From Streptomyces regalis (GTDB taxonomy: Bacteria > Actinomycetota > Actinomycetes > Streptomycetales > Streptomycetaceae), in assembly GCF_001509475.1 (NCBI RefSeq), contig NZ_LLZG01000115.1, forward strand, positions 62,001-126,000: a stretch of 64,000 nucleotides of DNA. The letters run 5' to 3'. The notes beneath the pieces are model-generated. The model was given only the letters and a program-made list of their open reading frames with translations. It made no database searches and was not told the origin of the DNA. Shown here piece after piece: positions 25,317 to 33,253 of the stretch. The position numbers and the translations under genes are program-made. How positions within the stretch are numbered: position 1 is the first letter of the stretch; every line of letters starts with the position of its first letter.

Positions 25317-26114
25317 TCAGCGGTACGAGGCTCTGGTGCGCACGCGGGAGACGGCGAACAGCGCGAGCAGGGTCGCCGCCATCAGGACGACCGCGAGGGC
25401 GGAACCGGCGAAGAGGGCGCCGCGGTCGGTGGCCGCGAAGATCAGGACGGGCAGCGGGGTCCAGTCGGGCGGGTAGAGCATCATCGTGGCGCTCAACTCG
25501 CCCATGGACAGGGCGAAGCACAAGCCCGCGGCGGCGGTGAGCGACGGCAGGAGGAGGGGGAGCCTGACCCGCCACAGGACGTGGGCGGGCCGGGCGCCGA
25601 GGGAGGCGGCGGCCTGCTCGTACGCCGGGTCGAGGCGGGCGAGGGCGGCGGACACGGACTGGTGGGCGAAGGCGGTGACCAGGACGGTGTGGGCGAGGAT
25701 CACGATCTCCCGGGTGCCGTTGAGCAGGAACGGCGGCTTGGAGAAGGCGACCAGGATCGCGAGGCCCACGACCACCGACGGGACGGCGACCGGGAGGACG
25801 AACAGCGCGTCCAGGACCCTGCGGTACCGCCCCTTCAGCCCGGCCGCGGCGAGCGCGGCCCACGTGCCGGCGGTCAGGGCGAGCAGGCTCGCGGCGGCGG
25901 CCGTGAGGAGGCTGGTGGTGAGGGCCTGGAGGGCCTCGCCTCGGGTGGCGGCGCTGTAGTGGCCGGTCGTGAAACCGGACGGCAGCACGCTCGACCAGTT
26001 GGTGGCGAAGGAGGCGCCGAGGACGACGAGCAGCGGCAGGGCGAACAGGGGCAGGAAGAGGACGAGGAACAGGGCCCATACGGCCCACTTCGCCCCGCGG
26101 CTATGCACGAGCAC
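25317..26114 (-). CDS. Phosphonate-type ABC permease 2
   Basis: A 265-residue inner-membrane permease with about six membrane segments and an EAA loop (EQAAASLGARPAHVLWRVRLP). It belongs to the Fe/AEP permease class (PhnV type). The GTG at 26114 lies 14 bp inside the preceding permease gene, so the two are translated in tandem. It opens the membrane path for the binding protein's cargo. Confidence 0.83.
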   Translation of the reverse strand: MLVHSRGAKWAVWALFLVLFLPLFALPLLVVLGASFATNWSSVLPSGFTTGHYSAATRGEALQALTTSLLTAAAASLLALTAGTWAALAAAGLKGRYRRVLDALFVLPVAVPSVVVGLAILVAFSKPPFLLNGTREIVILAHTVLVTAFAHQSVSAALARLDPAYEQAAASLGARPAHVLWRVRLPLLLPSLTAAAGLCFALSMGELSATMMLYPPDWTPLPVLIFAATDRGALFAGSALAVVLMAATLLALFAVSRVRTRASYR

Positions 26115-26997
26115 GGCGGCTCACCACCCGGTAGAGGCCGTAGAGGCCCACGGAGATCAGGACGTTGACGACGGCGACCACGCACGCGCCCGGGTAGTCG
26201 GACTCCAGGATCGCCTTGCTGTGGACGAGCATCGGCAGGGTGGTGACGCCTTTCGCGCCGGTGAACAGGACGATCCCGAACTCGTTGAGGCACAGGACCA
26301 GCACGAGGCTGCCGCCCGCGGCGAGGGCGGGCAGGGCCTCGGGGAGGATCACGCGGCGGACGATGCGCACAGGGCGGGCGCCGAGCGAACCGGCCGCCTC
26401 CAGCTGGGCGGTGTCGAGCTGGGAGAAGGCCGCGAGCAGCGGTCGTACGACGAAGGGCGTGAAGTAGGTGATCTCGGCGAGGAGGACGCCCCAGGGCGTG
26501 GTGAGGAACTGGAAGGGGCCGTCAGCGGCGCCGGTGAGGTCGGTCCACAGGCCGTTGGCCATGCCGACCGTGCCGTAGACGAAGAGCAGGGCCAGCGTGA
26601 TCAGGAAGGTGGGGAAGGACAGGAAGACGTCGATGAACCTGGCGACCGCCCGCGCGCCGGGGAAGGGCACGAAGGCGATGACCAGCGCGAGCACGAACCC
26701 GAGGACCAGGCATCCGACGGTCGAGCCGGCCGCCAGCCAGACGGTGGTCCACAGGGCCTCGCGGAAGGCGTCGGAGGCGAAGACGTCGGCGTACGGCTGG
26801 AAGGACGTACCGCCGGTGTCGGGCTGGAGGGACTGCTGGACGACGAGGGCGAGGGGGTAGAGGAACAGGACGGCGAGCAAGGCGACAGGCGGGACTGCAG
26901 CCAACCAGGGGCGCGAGGCCGTGTTGGATGTGCGGCTACCGCCGCGCGGGCGCGACCAGCCACGACGCACCCGCAGCCGACGAACGACCTCAGCCAT
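26101..26997 (-). CDS. Phosphonate-type ABC permease 1 with repeat-derived N terminus
   Basis: A 298-residue partner permease (PhnU type) with six membrane segments and EAA loop (LEAAGSLGARPVRIVRRVILP). The ATG at 26997 is supported by AGGAG 7 bp upstream and overlaps the ATPase stop by 8 bp. Codons 5 to 31 lie within a 79-bp interspersed repeat (26906-26984), so the Arg-rich stretch VVRRLRVRRGWSRPRGGSR before the first membrane helix is encoded by repeat DNA. Confidence 0.85.
   Translation of the reverse strand: MAEVVRRLRVRRGWSRPRGGSRTSNTASRPWLAAVPPVALLAVLFLYPLALVVQQSLQPDTGGTSFQPYADVFASDAFREALWTTVWLAAGSTVGCLVLGFVLALVIAFVPFPGARAVARFIDVFLSFPTFLITLALLFVYGTVGMANGLWTDLTGAADGPFQFLTTPWGVLLAEITYFTPFVVRPLLAAFSQLDTAQLEAAGSLGARPVRIVRRVILPEALPALAAGGSLVLVLCLNEFGIVLFTGAKGVTTLPMLVHSKAILESDYPGACVVAVVNVLISVGLYGLYRVVSRRARA
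26906..26984. repeat. 79-bp Streptomyces interspersed repeat, copy 1 (inside permease gene)
   Basis: Begins CAGGGGCGCGAGG, contains GGGCGCGACCAGCCACGAC and ends CGACGAAC. It aligns without length change to the copy at 34870-34948. Such elements are normally intergenic in Streptomyces. Confidence 0.8.
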
Positions 26998-28057
26998 GGC
27001 CCACTCCTGCGGCCAGCAGCGTCGCGTCGTCCGGGGAGAAGTGCAGGGTCACCTCGTCGCCGTGGGCCGGCGGAGCCTTGAGTTCCCGCAGGTCGGCGAT
27101 GACCCGGCGGCCGTCGACCTCGACGTACAGCCGATGGGTGGACCCGCGCCACTGGATCTCCGTCACGGTCCCGGAGAGCCGGTTGGGCCCGTCACCGAGG
27201 CCGACCAGGTGGGGCCGTACGCACAACGTGGCCTTCGCTCCCGGCGCCACCCCCGCCGTCCCGACCTCGATCTCGCCGCCCCCGAAGACCACCCCGCCTC
27301 CCGAACCGACCGTCACCGGCAGCAGGTTGGCGTTGCCGACGAAGGAGGCGGTGAACTCGTTCGCCGGCGCCCGGTACAGCTCCCGCGGGGTTCCGCAGGC
27401 CTGGAGCCGGGCCCGGTCCATCACCGCGATCCGGTCGGCGAGGGTCAGCGCCTCGACCTGGTCGTGGGTGACATACAGGATCGACACATCCGGCAACTCG
27501 CGGTGGAGTCGGGCCAGTTCGGCGAGCATGTCCGAGCGGAGCCGGGCGTCGAGGGCGGAGAGCGGTTCGTCGAGGAGGAGGACGCCCGGGCGGATCGCGA
27601 GCGCGCGGGCGATGGCGACACGCTGCTGCTGGCCGCCGGACAGCTCGCGCGGGTAGCGGCGGGCGTAGGCGGCCATGCCGGTCATCTCCAGGGCCTCGGC
27701 GACCCGGGTGCGGATCTCGGCCTTGGGGACCTTGGTCCGCCCCCGCTGCGCCTTCAGTCCGAAGGCGACGTTCTCCTCGACCCTCATGTGCGGGAACAGG
27801 GCGTACTGCTGGACGACCATCCCGATGCCCCGCCGGTACGGCGGCAGGTCCGTCACATCCTGTCCGCCGAGGAACACCCGCCCGGAGGCCGGTCGCACGA
27901 ACCCGGCAACCGCCCGCAGCGCGGTGGTCTTGCCGGACCCGGACGGCCCGAGCAGCGCCATCACCTCACCGGGTTCGACGGTGAGGTCGAGGGCGTCGAG
28001 GACGACATTGCCGTCGTAGGCCACCGTCACCGAGTCGAAGCGGATGCCGCCGATCAT
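26990..28057 (-). CDS. Phosphonate-type ABC importer ATPase
   Basis: A 355-residue ATPase: Walker A GPSGSGKTT, Q-loop VVQQYALFPHM, signature LSGGQQQRVAIARA, Walker B VLLLDEPLSALD, switch VTHDQ, and a C-terminal TOBE-type domain of about 110 residues. It belongs to the PotA/FbpC/PhnT branch. It overlaps both neighbours by a few bases, so uptake and the hydrolase gene form one translational unit. Confidence 0.87.
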   Translation of the reverse strand: MIGGIRFDSVTVAYDGNVVLDALDLTVEPGEVMALLGPSGSGKTTALRAVAGFVRPASGRVFLGGQDVTDLPPYRRGIGMVVQQYALFPHMRVEENVAFGLKAQRGRTKVPKAEIRTRVAEALEMTGMAAYARRYPRELSGGQQQRVAIARALAIRPGVLLLDEPLSALDARLRSDMLAELARLHRELPDVSILYVTHDQVEALTLADRIAVMDRARLQACGTPRELYRAPANEFTASFVGNANLLPVTVGSGGGVVFGGGEIEVGTAGVAPGAKATLCVRPHLVGLGDGPNRLSGTVTEIQWRGSTHRLYVEVDGRRVIADLRELKAPPAHGDEVTLHFSPDDATLLAAGVGHG

Positions 28058-28746
28058 GTGAGCATTCCCGGCAACTCCGCCACGCCGCCCAGCACATGGG
28101 TCGCCCCGGCCGCCCGCAGCGCGTCCGTGTCGTGCGCGCCGGTCAGGACGCCGGCGACGACGCCCGCTCCCGCGCGGACCCCGCTGAGCATGTCGTACGA
28201 GGTGTCACCGACGACCGCGACCTGCCGGACGTCCTCGGCGGCCGCCGTCCGCAGGAACGCGGTGAGGACCATGTCCGGATACGGCCGTCCCCGGCCCCCG
28301 GCGTCGGCGGGGCACAGGGTGAGGGGGACCAGGTCGCGCCAGCCCAGCGCGGTCAGGATCGCGTCCTGCGTGGGGCGGGCGAAGCCGGTGGTCAGCACGA
28401 CCGTGCGGCCCTGGGCCGTGAGCGCCTCGATGGCCTCGCGCGCACCGGGCAGGGCCGCGACCCGGCCGCCGTCGACGAGTTCGGCGTACGCCGCCTCGAA
28501 AGCCCTGTTGGCCTCCTGGGCCTTCGGCTCCTCCCCGAACAGGTGCCGGAAGACGGAGATCTTGGACTCGCCCATGGTGGCGCGGACGTGGTCCAGCATC
28601 GAGTCGGGATCCGCGCCGAGGTGGCGTGCGGCCGCCGCGAAGGCCTGCTCGACGAGGCCGCCGTCGGCGACGGTCGTACCGGCCATGTCGAGGACGACGA
28701 GCCGGATGTCTCGGATCTCTCGGGTGTGATCTGCCATGTATGTCAC
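28054..28746 (-). CDS. Phosphonatase-like HAD hydrolase
   Basis: A 230-residue HAD enzyme: motif I LDMAGTTVADGG, motif II LTTGF, motif IV VGDTSYDMLSG, with a helical C1 cap. It resembles the 'phosphonatase-like' family related to phosphonoacetaldehyde hydrolase, which cleaves the C-P bond after transamination or oxidation of aminoethylphosphonate. The DMAGTT start is that of the phosphonatase group, but I do not see a clear Schiff-base lysine in the cap, so a side substrate is possible. The GTG at 28746 makes a GTGA overlap with the oxidoreductase stop; ATG 28737 is the alternative. Confidence 0.82.
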   Translation of the reverse strand: MTYMADHTREIRDIRLVVLDMAGTTVADGGLVEQAFAAAARHLGADPDSMLDHVRATMGESKISVFRHLFGEEPKAQEANRAFEAAYAELVDGGRVAALPGAREAIEALTAQGRTVVLTTGFARPTQDAILTALGWRDLVPLTLCPADAGGRGRPYPDMVLTAFLRTAAAEDVRQVAVVGDTSYDMLSGVRAGAGVVAGVLTGAHDTDALRAAGATHVLGGVAELPGMLT

Positions 28747-29867
28747 CAACCCAGTTCGTTCGCGGTCGTCTCGGCGATGGCCGGCGAGCAGGTCATCCCG
28801 CGCCCGCCGGGCCCGGTGACCAGCCACACCCCGTCGCGCACCTGCTGCCGGTGCACGACCCGGCCCGGGTCGGTGCACTGCGCGTACACCCCCGCCCAGC
28901 GGCGCCGGACCTTCGGCAGCGGGCGGCCGAGGAGGGACTCGACGACCTCGGTGAGGTGGTCGTAGGGGTCCTCGAGGGTGTCGAAGGCGAAGGGGTGCTC
29001 GTACTCGTGGGTGTCGCCGATGGTCAGCCCGCCGTCGGCGCGCTGCACCATGAGCAGCTGCATCCGGTGGGCCGCGGCGGTCTCGGCCTGCGGCTGACCG
29101 GCGTTGAGCGCGTCCAGCTCGGCGCAGGCGTAGGCCGGGTAGTAGCGGAAGCTGTCCGCGTCGGCGACCGACGTGGTGAGGGGCTCGCCCAGCGGGTCGG
29201 TCTGCATCATCTGCAGGCGTACGCGGCGCACCGGGAGGTCGGGGCCGACCAGCTCGCGGACCAGCCCGCCGAGCCAGGCACCGGTGCACAGGACGACGAC
29301 GTCGCCGCTGTGCACGTCCCCGTGGTCGTCGCGGACGGCGCCCCGGCCGATGACCTCGCGGACCTCCCTGCCGGGCCGGAAGGTGTAGTGCGGCGACTTC
29401 AACAGCTCGGCACGCAGGGCGAGTTGGGCGGTGCGCGGCTCGACGGCGGCGTCCCGCTCGCAGTACAGGGCGGCGGTGAAGTCGCCGCGCAGGGCGGGGT
29501 TCAGGGTGCGCGCCTCGTCGGGGGCCAGCAGCTTGTGGCCGCGGGCGGCGGCGTCCTCGCTCGCTACGGCGACCTCGGCGACGGCGAGTTCGAGGGCGCC
29601 GCGGACGGGGGTGAGGGAGCCGTTCGGCCGGAAGCCGAGCCCCGGCACGCGGGCCCCGATCTCCTCCCACAGCTCCCTTGCCCGCAGGGCGGTCGCAAGT
29701 TCCTCGCCGCCCGCGCGGCCGCTCACCCAGATCTGGCCGAAGTTGCGCAGCGAGGCGCCGCGAGCCTCCGCCTCGCGCTCGATCTGTACGACCTCGTGGC
29801 CGCGTTCCACTGCCTGCCAGGCGTGCAGGGTGCCCACCACGCCGGCTCCGACGACTATCACTCTCAC
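28743..29867 (-). CDS. FAD-dependent amine oxidoreductase (phosphonate-associated)
   Basis: A 374-residue DAO-type flavoenzyme. The Rossmann start VRVIVVGAGVVGTLHAWQA binds FAD; VVLCTGAWLGGLVRELVG and the C-terminal VTGPGGRGMTCSPAIAE complete it. It matches the family found next to phosphonatase-like hydrolases and aminoethylphosphonate transporters, where it oxidises the amino group of AEP or N-methyl-AEP to phosphonoacetaldehyde. That makes the order oxidase, hydrolase, importer a complete route. GTG at 29867 was chosen because the FAD motif begins three residues later and GAGGAG lies 10 bp upstream. Confidence 0.82.
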   Translation of the reverse strand: MRVIVVGAGVVGTLHAWQAVERGHEVVQIEREAEARGASLRNFGQIWVSGRAGGEELATALRARELWEEIGARVPGLGFRPNGSLTPVRGALELAVAEVAVASEDAAARGHKLLAPDEARTLNPALRGDFTAALYCERDAAVEPRTAQLALRAELLKSPHYTFRPGREVREVIGRGAVRDDHGDVHSGDVVVLCTGAWLGGLVRELVGPDLPVRRVRLQMMQTDPLGEPLTTSVADADSFRYYPAYACAELDALNAGQPQAETAAAHRMQLLMVQRADGGLTIGDTHEYEHPFAFDTLEDPYDHLTEVVESLLGRPLPKVRRRWAGVYAQCTDPGRVVHRQQVRDGVWLVTGPGGRGMTCSPAIAETTANELGW

Positions 29868-29943
29868 GACGGCCACGCTCCTCGGGATCGGGGAACCGGA
29901 AGGATCCGGCTGACAACGAGAGCGTGAACTGGCCATCACGTTT

Positions 29944-29954
29944 GGGCTAGACCC
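29944..29954. promoter_or_regulatory. Possible GntR operator upstream of the phosphonate array
   Basis: GGGCTAGACCC lies 77 bp upstream of the oxidoreductase start, between it and the GntR gene. It is one base short of the GGGTCTAGACCC symmetry typical of HutC-type GntR operators. Confidence 0.3.
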
Positions 29955-30009
29955 GTTATGCGTTCGTGACATTAATGACGGTGGCAAAGTGTGCGTATTT
30001 TCGGACTTT

Positions 30010-30765
30010 TCAGCCGTGCAGGTGCGTGGTGAAGGAGAACCGGTCGCCGCGGTAAAGGGACCGCACCCGCTCCAGCGGCCTTCCCTCCGAGTCCCTCGAC
30101 ACCCGGTGGATCAGCAGCATCGGGAGCGCGGGCGGAGTGCCGATGAGCAGCGCCTCGCGCGGGGTGGCCAGCACGGTCTCGATGCGCTCGTCGGCGTCAC
30201 CGAAGGCGATGCCCTGCCGGTGCAGGAAGGCGTAGAAGGAGGAGTCGGGCTCGAAGTCGGCGTCGAGACGGGGCACCCGGGCCACGGCGACGTAGGTGCT
30301 CTCCAGGCCGACCCGCTCGTCATCGGCGAGCAGGACGCGCTCCAGGTGCCAGACGGGTTCGCCGCGTTCGAGGCCGGTCTCGGCGGCGAGGGCGGCGGGG
30401 CAGGGGAAGCGGTCGAGGGTGACGAGGGCACGGCCCGGGGTGCGTCCCTGCCGCCGTACGCCCTCGGTGTAGCTGGCGAGGGAGAGGGGCTGTTCGAGCT
30501 TGGGTCCGGCGACGACCGTGCCGCGCCCCTGCCGCCGCAGCTTCCCCTCCAGTACGAGCTCGCGGATCGCTTGCCGGACGGTCTCGCGAGCGACCTCGTA
30601 ACTCTCGGAGAGGTCGCGCTCGGTGGGGAGCGGGTCGCCCTCGCCGAGTTCTGCGATGAGGTGGTCGAGCCGGGCCTTCACCGCGTAGTACTTCGGGATC
30701 CGGCCGTGCTCCGGGATGCCGTCGCGGACGGGGGCGCCGGGGGCCTGGTCGTTCGGGTAGTCCAC
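30010..30765 (-). CDS. GntR/HutC-type regulator (UTRA domain)
   Basis: A protein of about 251 residues: winged helix (LPTERDLSESYEVARETVRQ, AIRELVLEGKLRRQGRGTVV) and a UTRA effector domain (LERVLLADDERVGLESTYVA, IHRVSRDSEGRPLERVRSLY). It sits directly upstream of the phosphonate uptake and breakdown array in the same direction, so it is its likely regulator. The start is uncertain; GTG 30765 has no strong ribosome site. Confidence 0.82.
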   Translation of the reverse strand: MDYPNDQAPGAPVRDGIPEHGRIPKYYAVKARLDHLIAELGEGDPLPTERDLSESYEVARETVRQAIRELVLEGKLRRQGRGTVVAGPKLEQPLSLASYTEGVRRQGRTPGRALVTLDRFPCPAALAAETGLERGEPVWHLERVLLADDERVGLESTYVAVARVPRLDADFEPDSSFYAFLHRQGIAFGDADERIETVLATPREALLIGTPPALPMLLIHRVSRDSEGRPLERVRSLYRGDRFSFTTHLHG

Positions 30766-30796
30766 GCAGGGATCGTCGCAGACGGGGAGGACCGGC

Positions 30797-31597
30797 TCAG
30801 CGGCGCCTGCGGGCGACCAGCAGCGCGGCGCCGGCCAGGAGCATGGCCACGGTGGCGGTGAGGGAGGCGCCGTGGGGTGTGGTGAGGCCGGTGCGGGCGA
30901 GTTCGTCGGCGAGGGTGAACTGGTTGCGGGCGGTGCCGGGGCTCGCCGAGGCGTTCGGGGCGGCGGAGCCGTCACGGTCGGCCGCATCGGGCGAGGCAGC
31001 CGGGTCGGCCGGGTCGGATTCGATCGTGAAGCGGTAATCGTTGGACTGGCCGACCCAGTCGCCGTCGCGGTCGTGGCGCTGCACGACGGCCGCGTTGGCG
31101 GTGACCTCGTTCGGTACGGCGTCCGAGGTGACGGCGAGCCGGACCTTCACGGTGACGGTCTTGCCGGGACCGACGGTGAAGCCGGGGAAGCCGCCGAAGG
31201 CGCCGACGAGTTCGTCCTCGTCGGTGGTCTCGAAGCGGACGGGGTGCGGGCGGGCACCGTCCGGGCTGCCGTTCCGGCCGCCTTCCGGGACGCCGTAGAA
31301 CTCCAGGCGGGGCTGGGACGGCTTGAGGGCGCGCTTGCCGTCGACGAGGACGACGACGGGGTGGATGCGGGTGCAGGTCCGGTCGGTGGTGTTGGTGAGG
31401 TCCAGGTGCCAGGTGCCGAATCCGCCACCGGCCGCGTAGGAGTCGGGGCCGCCGTGGAGGCGCGTGGTGAGGGGGAAGGTCCCGTCGTCGGTGACGCAGC
31501 TGGGGAGCGCGGCGGGAGGTTCCGCGCGCACCGGAGGCGCTGCGGCGAGGAGGGCGGCTGCTGCGAGGCAGAGGGGAGCGGGTGAGTGCAGTCGCAT
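30797..31597 (-). CDS. LARTG-type sortase-anchored surface protein
   Basis: A 266-residue secreted protein: signal peptide (ending PVRA), a beta-rich domain with two or more Cys (SCVTDDGTFPL; TCTRIHPV), an Asp/Pro/Ala linker, then a cell-wall sorting signal LARTG, a hydrophobic segment (ASLTATVAMLLAGAALLVA) and RRRR. LAxTG is the motif read by Streptomyces class E sortases, and one is encoded at 37202. The ATG at 31597 starts MRLHSPAPL. The role of the exposed domain is unknown. Confidence 0.8.
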   Translation of the reverse strand: MRLHSPAPLCLAAAALLAAAPPVRAEPPAALPSCVTDDGTFPLTTRLHGGPDSYAAGGGFGTWHLDLTNTTDRTCTRIHPVVVLVDGKRALKPSQPRLEFYGVPEGGRNGSPDGARPHPVRFETTDEDELVGAFGGFPGFTVGPGKTVTVKVRLAVTSDAVPNEVTANAAVVQRHDRDGDWVGQSNDYRFTIESDPADPAASPDAADRDGSAAPNASASPGTARNQFTLADELARTGLTTPHGASLTATVAMLLAGAALLVARRRR

Positions 31598-31678
31598 AAA
31601 CACATGACCATGCCGGGCGGGGGCGGCTTCCGGGCGGCGCCATTCCGTACGGGCCCGCAAGTCCCCTCGATCAGCGGA

Positions 31679-31902
31679 TGGCCGCCGGTGCAGGGCCGCC
31701 GATGCACGACCACCGGTGCAGGGCCGCCAATGCACGGCCGCCAATGCACGGCCGCCGATGCACGACCACCGGTGCAGGGCCGCCGGTGCACGACCATCGG
31801 TGCAGGGCCGCCGGTGCACGACCACCGGTGCACGACCACCGGTGCACGGCCGCCGATGCACGACGACCGGTGCACGGCCATCGATGCACGGCGCTCAGTG
31901 CG
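31679..31902. repeat. 14-bp minisatellite, 16 units
   Basis: Units of the form ATGGCCGCCGGTGCA-like 14-mers, consensus CGRCCRCCGRTGCA, with the TGCA core at exact 14-bp steps from 31689 to 31885 and a decayed unit at 31899; two further degenerate units reach 31934. Variation between units is mostly G/A and C/T at fixed positions. The array fills the 363-bp gap between the LARTG gene and the ROK gene. Since 14 is not a multiple of 3 it has no consistent coding frame except every 42 bp. Confidence 0.92.
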
Positions 31903-31960
31903 TGGCCATCAGCCAGCGCACGGCCATCAGCGCACGCCGATCAGCCCCGGCACACCGCCC

Positions 31961-33205
31961 TCACCCCTCCCCCCGCCCGAACAACGGCGCCAGCAGCAGC
32001 TGAGCCGCCCCCTCGGCGACCCCGCGCTCCCCGCCGGAGGCGACCCGCACCGGCACCGCGTCCCCGCCCGCGCGCCGGGCGCGTTCGTCGAGGACGGCGG
32101 CGACCCCGCGTTCGAAGGTGTCGGGCGCGGCGGCGATCGTGCGGCCGCCCAGCAGGACCAGGTCGACGTCGAGCAGGGCGACCAGGTTGCCGGCCGCGGT
32201 GCCGAGCACGCGGGCCGCCTCCGCGGTCTCGCCCCGCGCCACGGCGGCCAGGCACAGTGCCTCGACGCAGCCGCGGTTGCCGCACCCGCAGGGTGGGCCG
32301 TCCAACTGGACGACCTGGTGCCCGAACTCCCCGGCTCCCGTACGGGTGCCCCGGTGCACCGCTCCCCCGATCACGAGCCCGCCGCCGAGCCCCGCGCCGA
32401 AGTGCAGATAGGCGAAGGACGTGACGGCCCCGGCCGCTCCCTGGACCGCGAGCCCGAGGGCAGCGGCGTTGGTGTCCTTGTCGACGACGACCGGCAGTGA
32501 GAGGCGCCGCGCGAGCACGTCCCGCAGCGGGAAGCCGTTCCACTCCGGGAACCCGGTGACCCGGTGCAGCACACCGCGCCGATGGTCGAGCGGCCCGGGC
32601 AGCGCCACCCCGACACCGAGCACGGCACCCGGCCCACGGCCGCCCCCGGGCGCCAGCTCCCTCACCTCGCGCACAGCCCGCTCGACAACCGTCTGCGCAC
32701 CGGCCCCCAGGTCCAGCGGGGTCCTGCGCCGCGCGACCACGGCTCCCGTGAGGTCACAGAGCACGGCCGTCAGCTCGTCCCGGTCCAGATGCACCCCCAC
32801 CGCATGCCCGGCCTCCGGCACCAGCCGCAGCACTGTGCGCGGCTTGCCGCCTGTCGATGCCCGGCGCCCCGCCTCCGTCGCGAGCCCGTCCTCCCGCAGC
32901 CGGGCGGTGATCTTGCTGACCGCCTGCGGGGTGAGGCCGGTGCGCTCGGCGAGTTCGAGCCGGCTGATGCCCTCGGGTCCAGCCGTGCGCAGCAGGTCGA
33001 GCACGAGCGCGGCGTTGTGACTGCGCAGGGCGCCCAGCTGCATCGAATTGCGGCTCCGCCGCGCGGCACCACCGACCGTGCCGGCCTCCGTGCCACCCTC
33101 CGCGCCACCATCCGTGCCGCCGACCGCGCCGCCCATCATGGTGCCCGCCACTCCACCGTCGGCACGGCCGTCGGCACCGCCCTTCGTCCTGTTCACGCCG
33201 CCCAT
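31961..33205 (-). CDS. ROK-family regulator
   Basis: A 414-residue protein: a Gly/Thr/Ala repeat-like leader (residues 1-45, GG-x2-GG units), a winged helix (LELAERTGLTPQAVSKITAR), and a ROK sugar-kinase-like domain with the zinc motif GPPCGCGNRGCVEAL and the phosphate-loop VDKDTNAAALG. ROK regulators respond to sugars. It is divergent from a Gfo/Idh oxidoreductase with a 19-bp inverted repeat between them. The low-complexity leader makes the start uncertain; an ATG at 33043 would begin right at the helix domain. Confidence 0.83.
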   Translation of the reverse strand: MGGVNRTKGGADGRADGGVAGTMMGGAVGGTDGGAEGGTEAGTVGGAARRSRNSMQLGALRSHNAALVLDLLRTAGPEGISRLELAERTGLTPQAVSKITARLREDGLATEAGRRASTGGKPRTVLRLVPEAGHAVGVHLDRDELTAVLCDLTGAVVARRRTPLDLGAGAQTVVERAVREVRELAPGGGRGPGAVLGVGVALPGPLDHRRGVLHRVTGFPEWNGFPLRDVLARRLSLPVVVDKDTNAAALGLAVQGAAGAVTSFAYLHFGAGLGGGLVIGGAVHRGTRTGAGEFGHQVVQLDGPPCGCGNRGCVEALCLAAVARGETAEAARVLGTAAGNLVALLDVDLVLLGGRTIAAAPDTFERGVAAVLDERARRAGGDAVPVRVASGGERGVAEGAAQLLLAPLFGRGEG

Positions 33206-33224
33206 TGTCCCTGGCGCTTGCACT

Positions 33225-33243
33225 TTGGCAACAGCGTTGCGAA
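33225..33243. promoter_or_regulatory. Inverted-repeat operator between ROK and Gfo/Idh genes
   Basis: TTGGCAACAGCGTTGCGAA is a near-perfect palindrome (half-sites TTGGCAAC and GTTGCGAA, centre AGC) 10 bp upstream of the oxidoreductase start, and is placed to control both genes. It is the likely site of the ROK protein. Confidence 0.6.
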
Positions 33244-33253
33244 AGTAGGCTTC

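Noticed and set aside
31679..31902. CRISPR-like array
   Set aside because: Units are 14 bp, contiguous and without spacers.
31678..32424. Long reading frames through the 14-bp minisatellite with 14-residue repeats
   Set aside because: They arise because 42 bp (three units) is a multiple of three; there is no ribosome site, and the frames run on antisense through the ROK gene.
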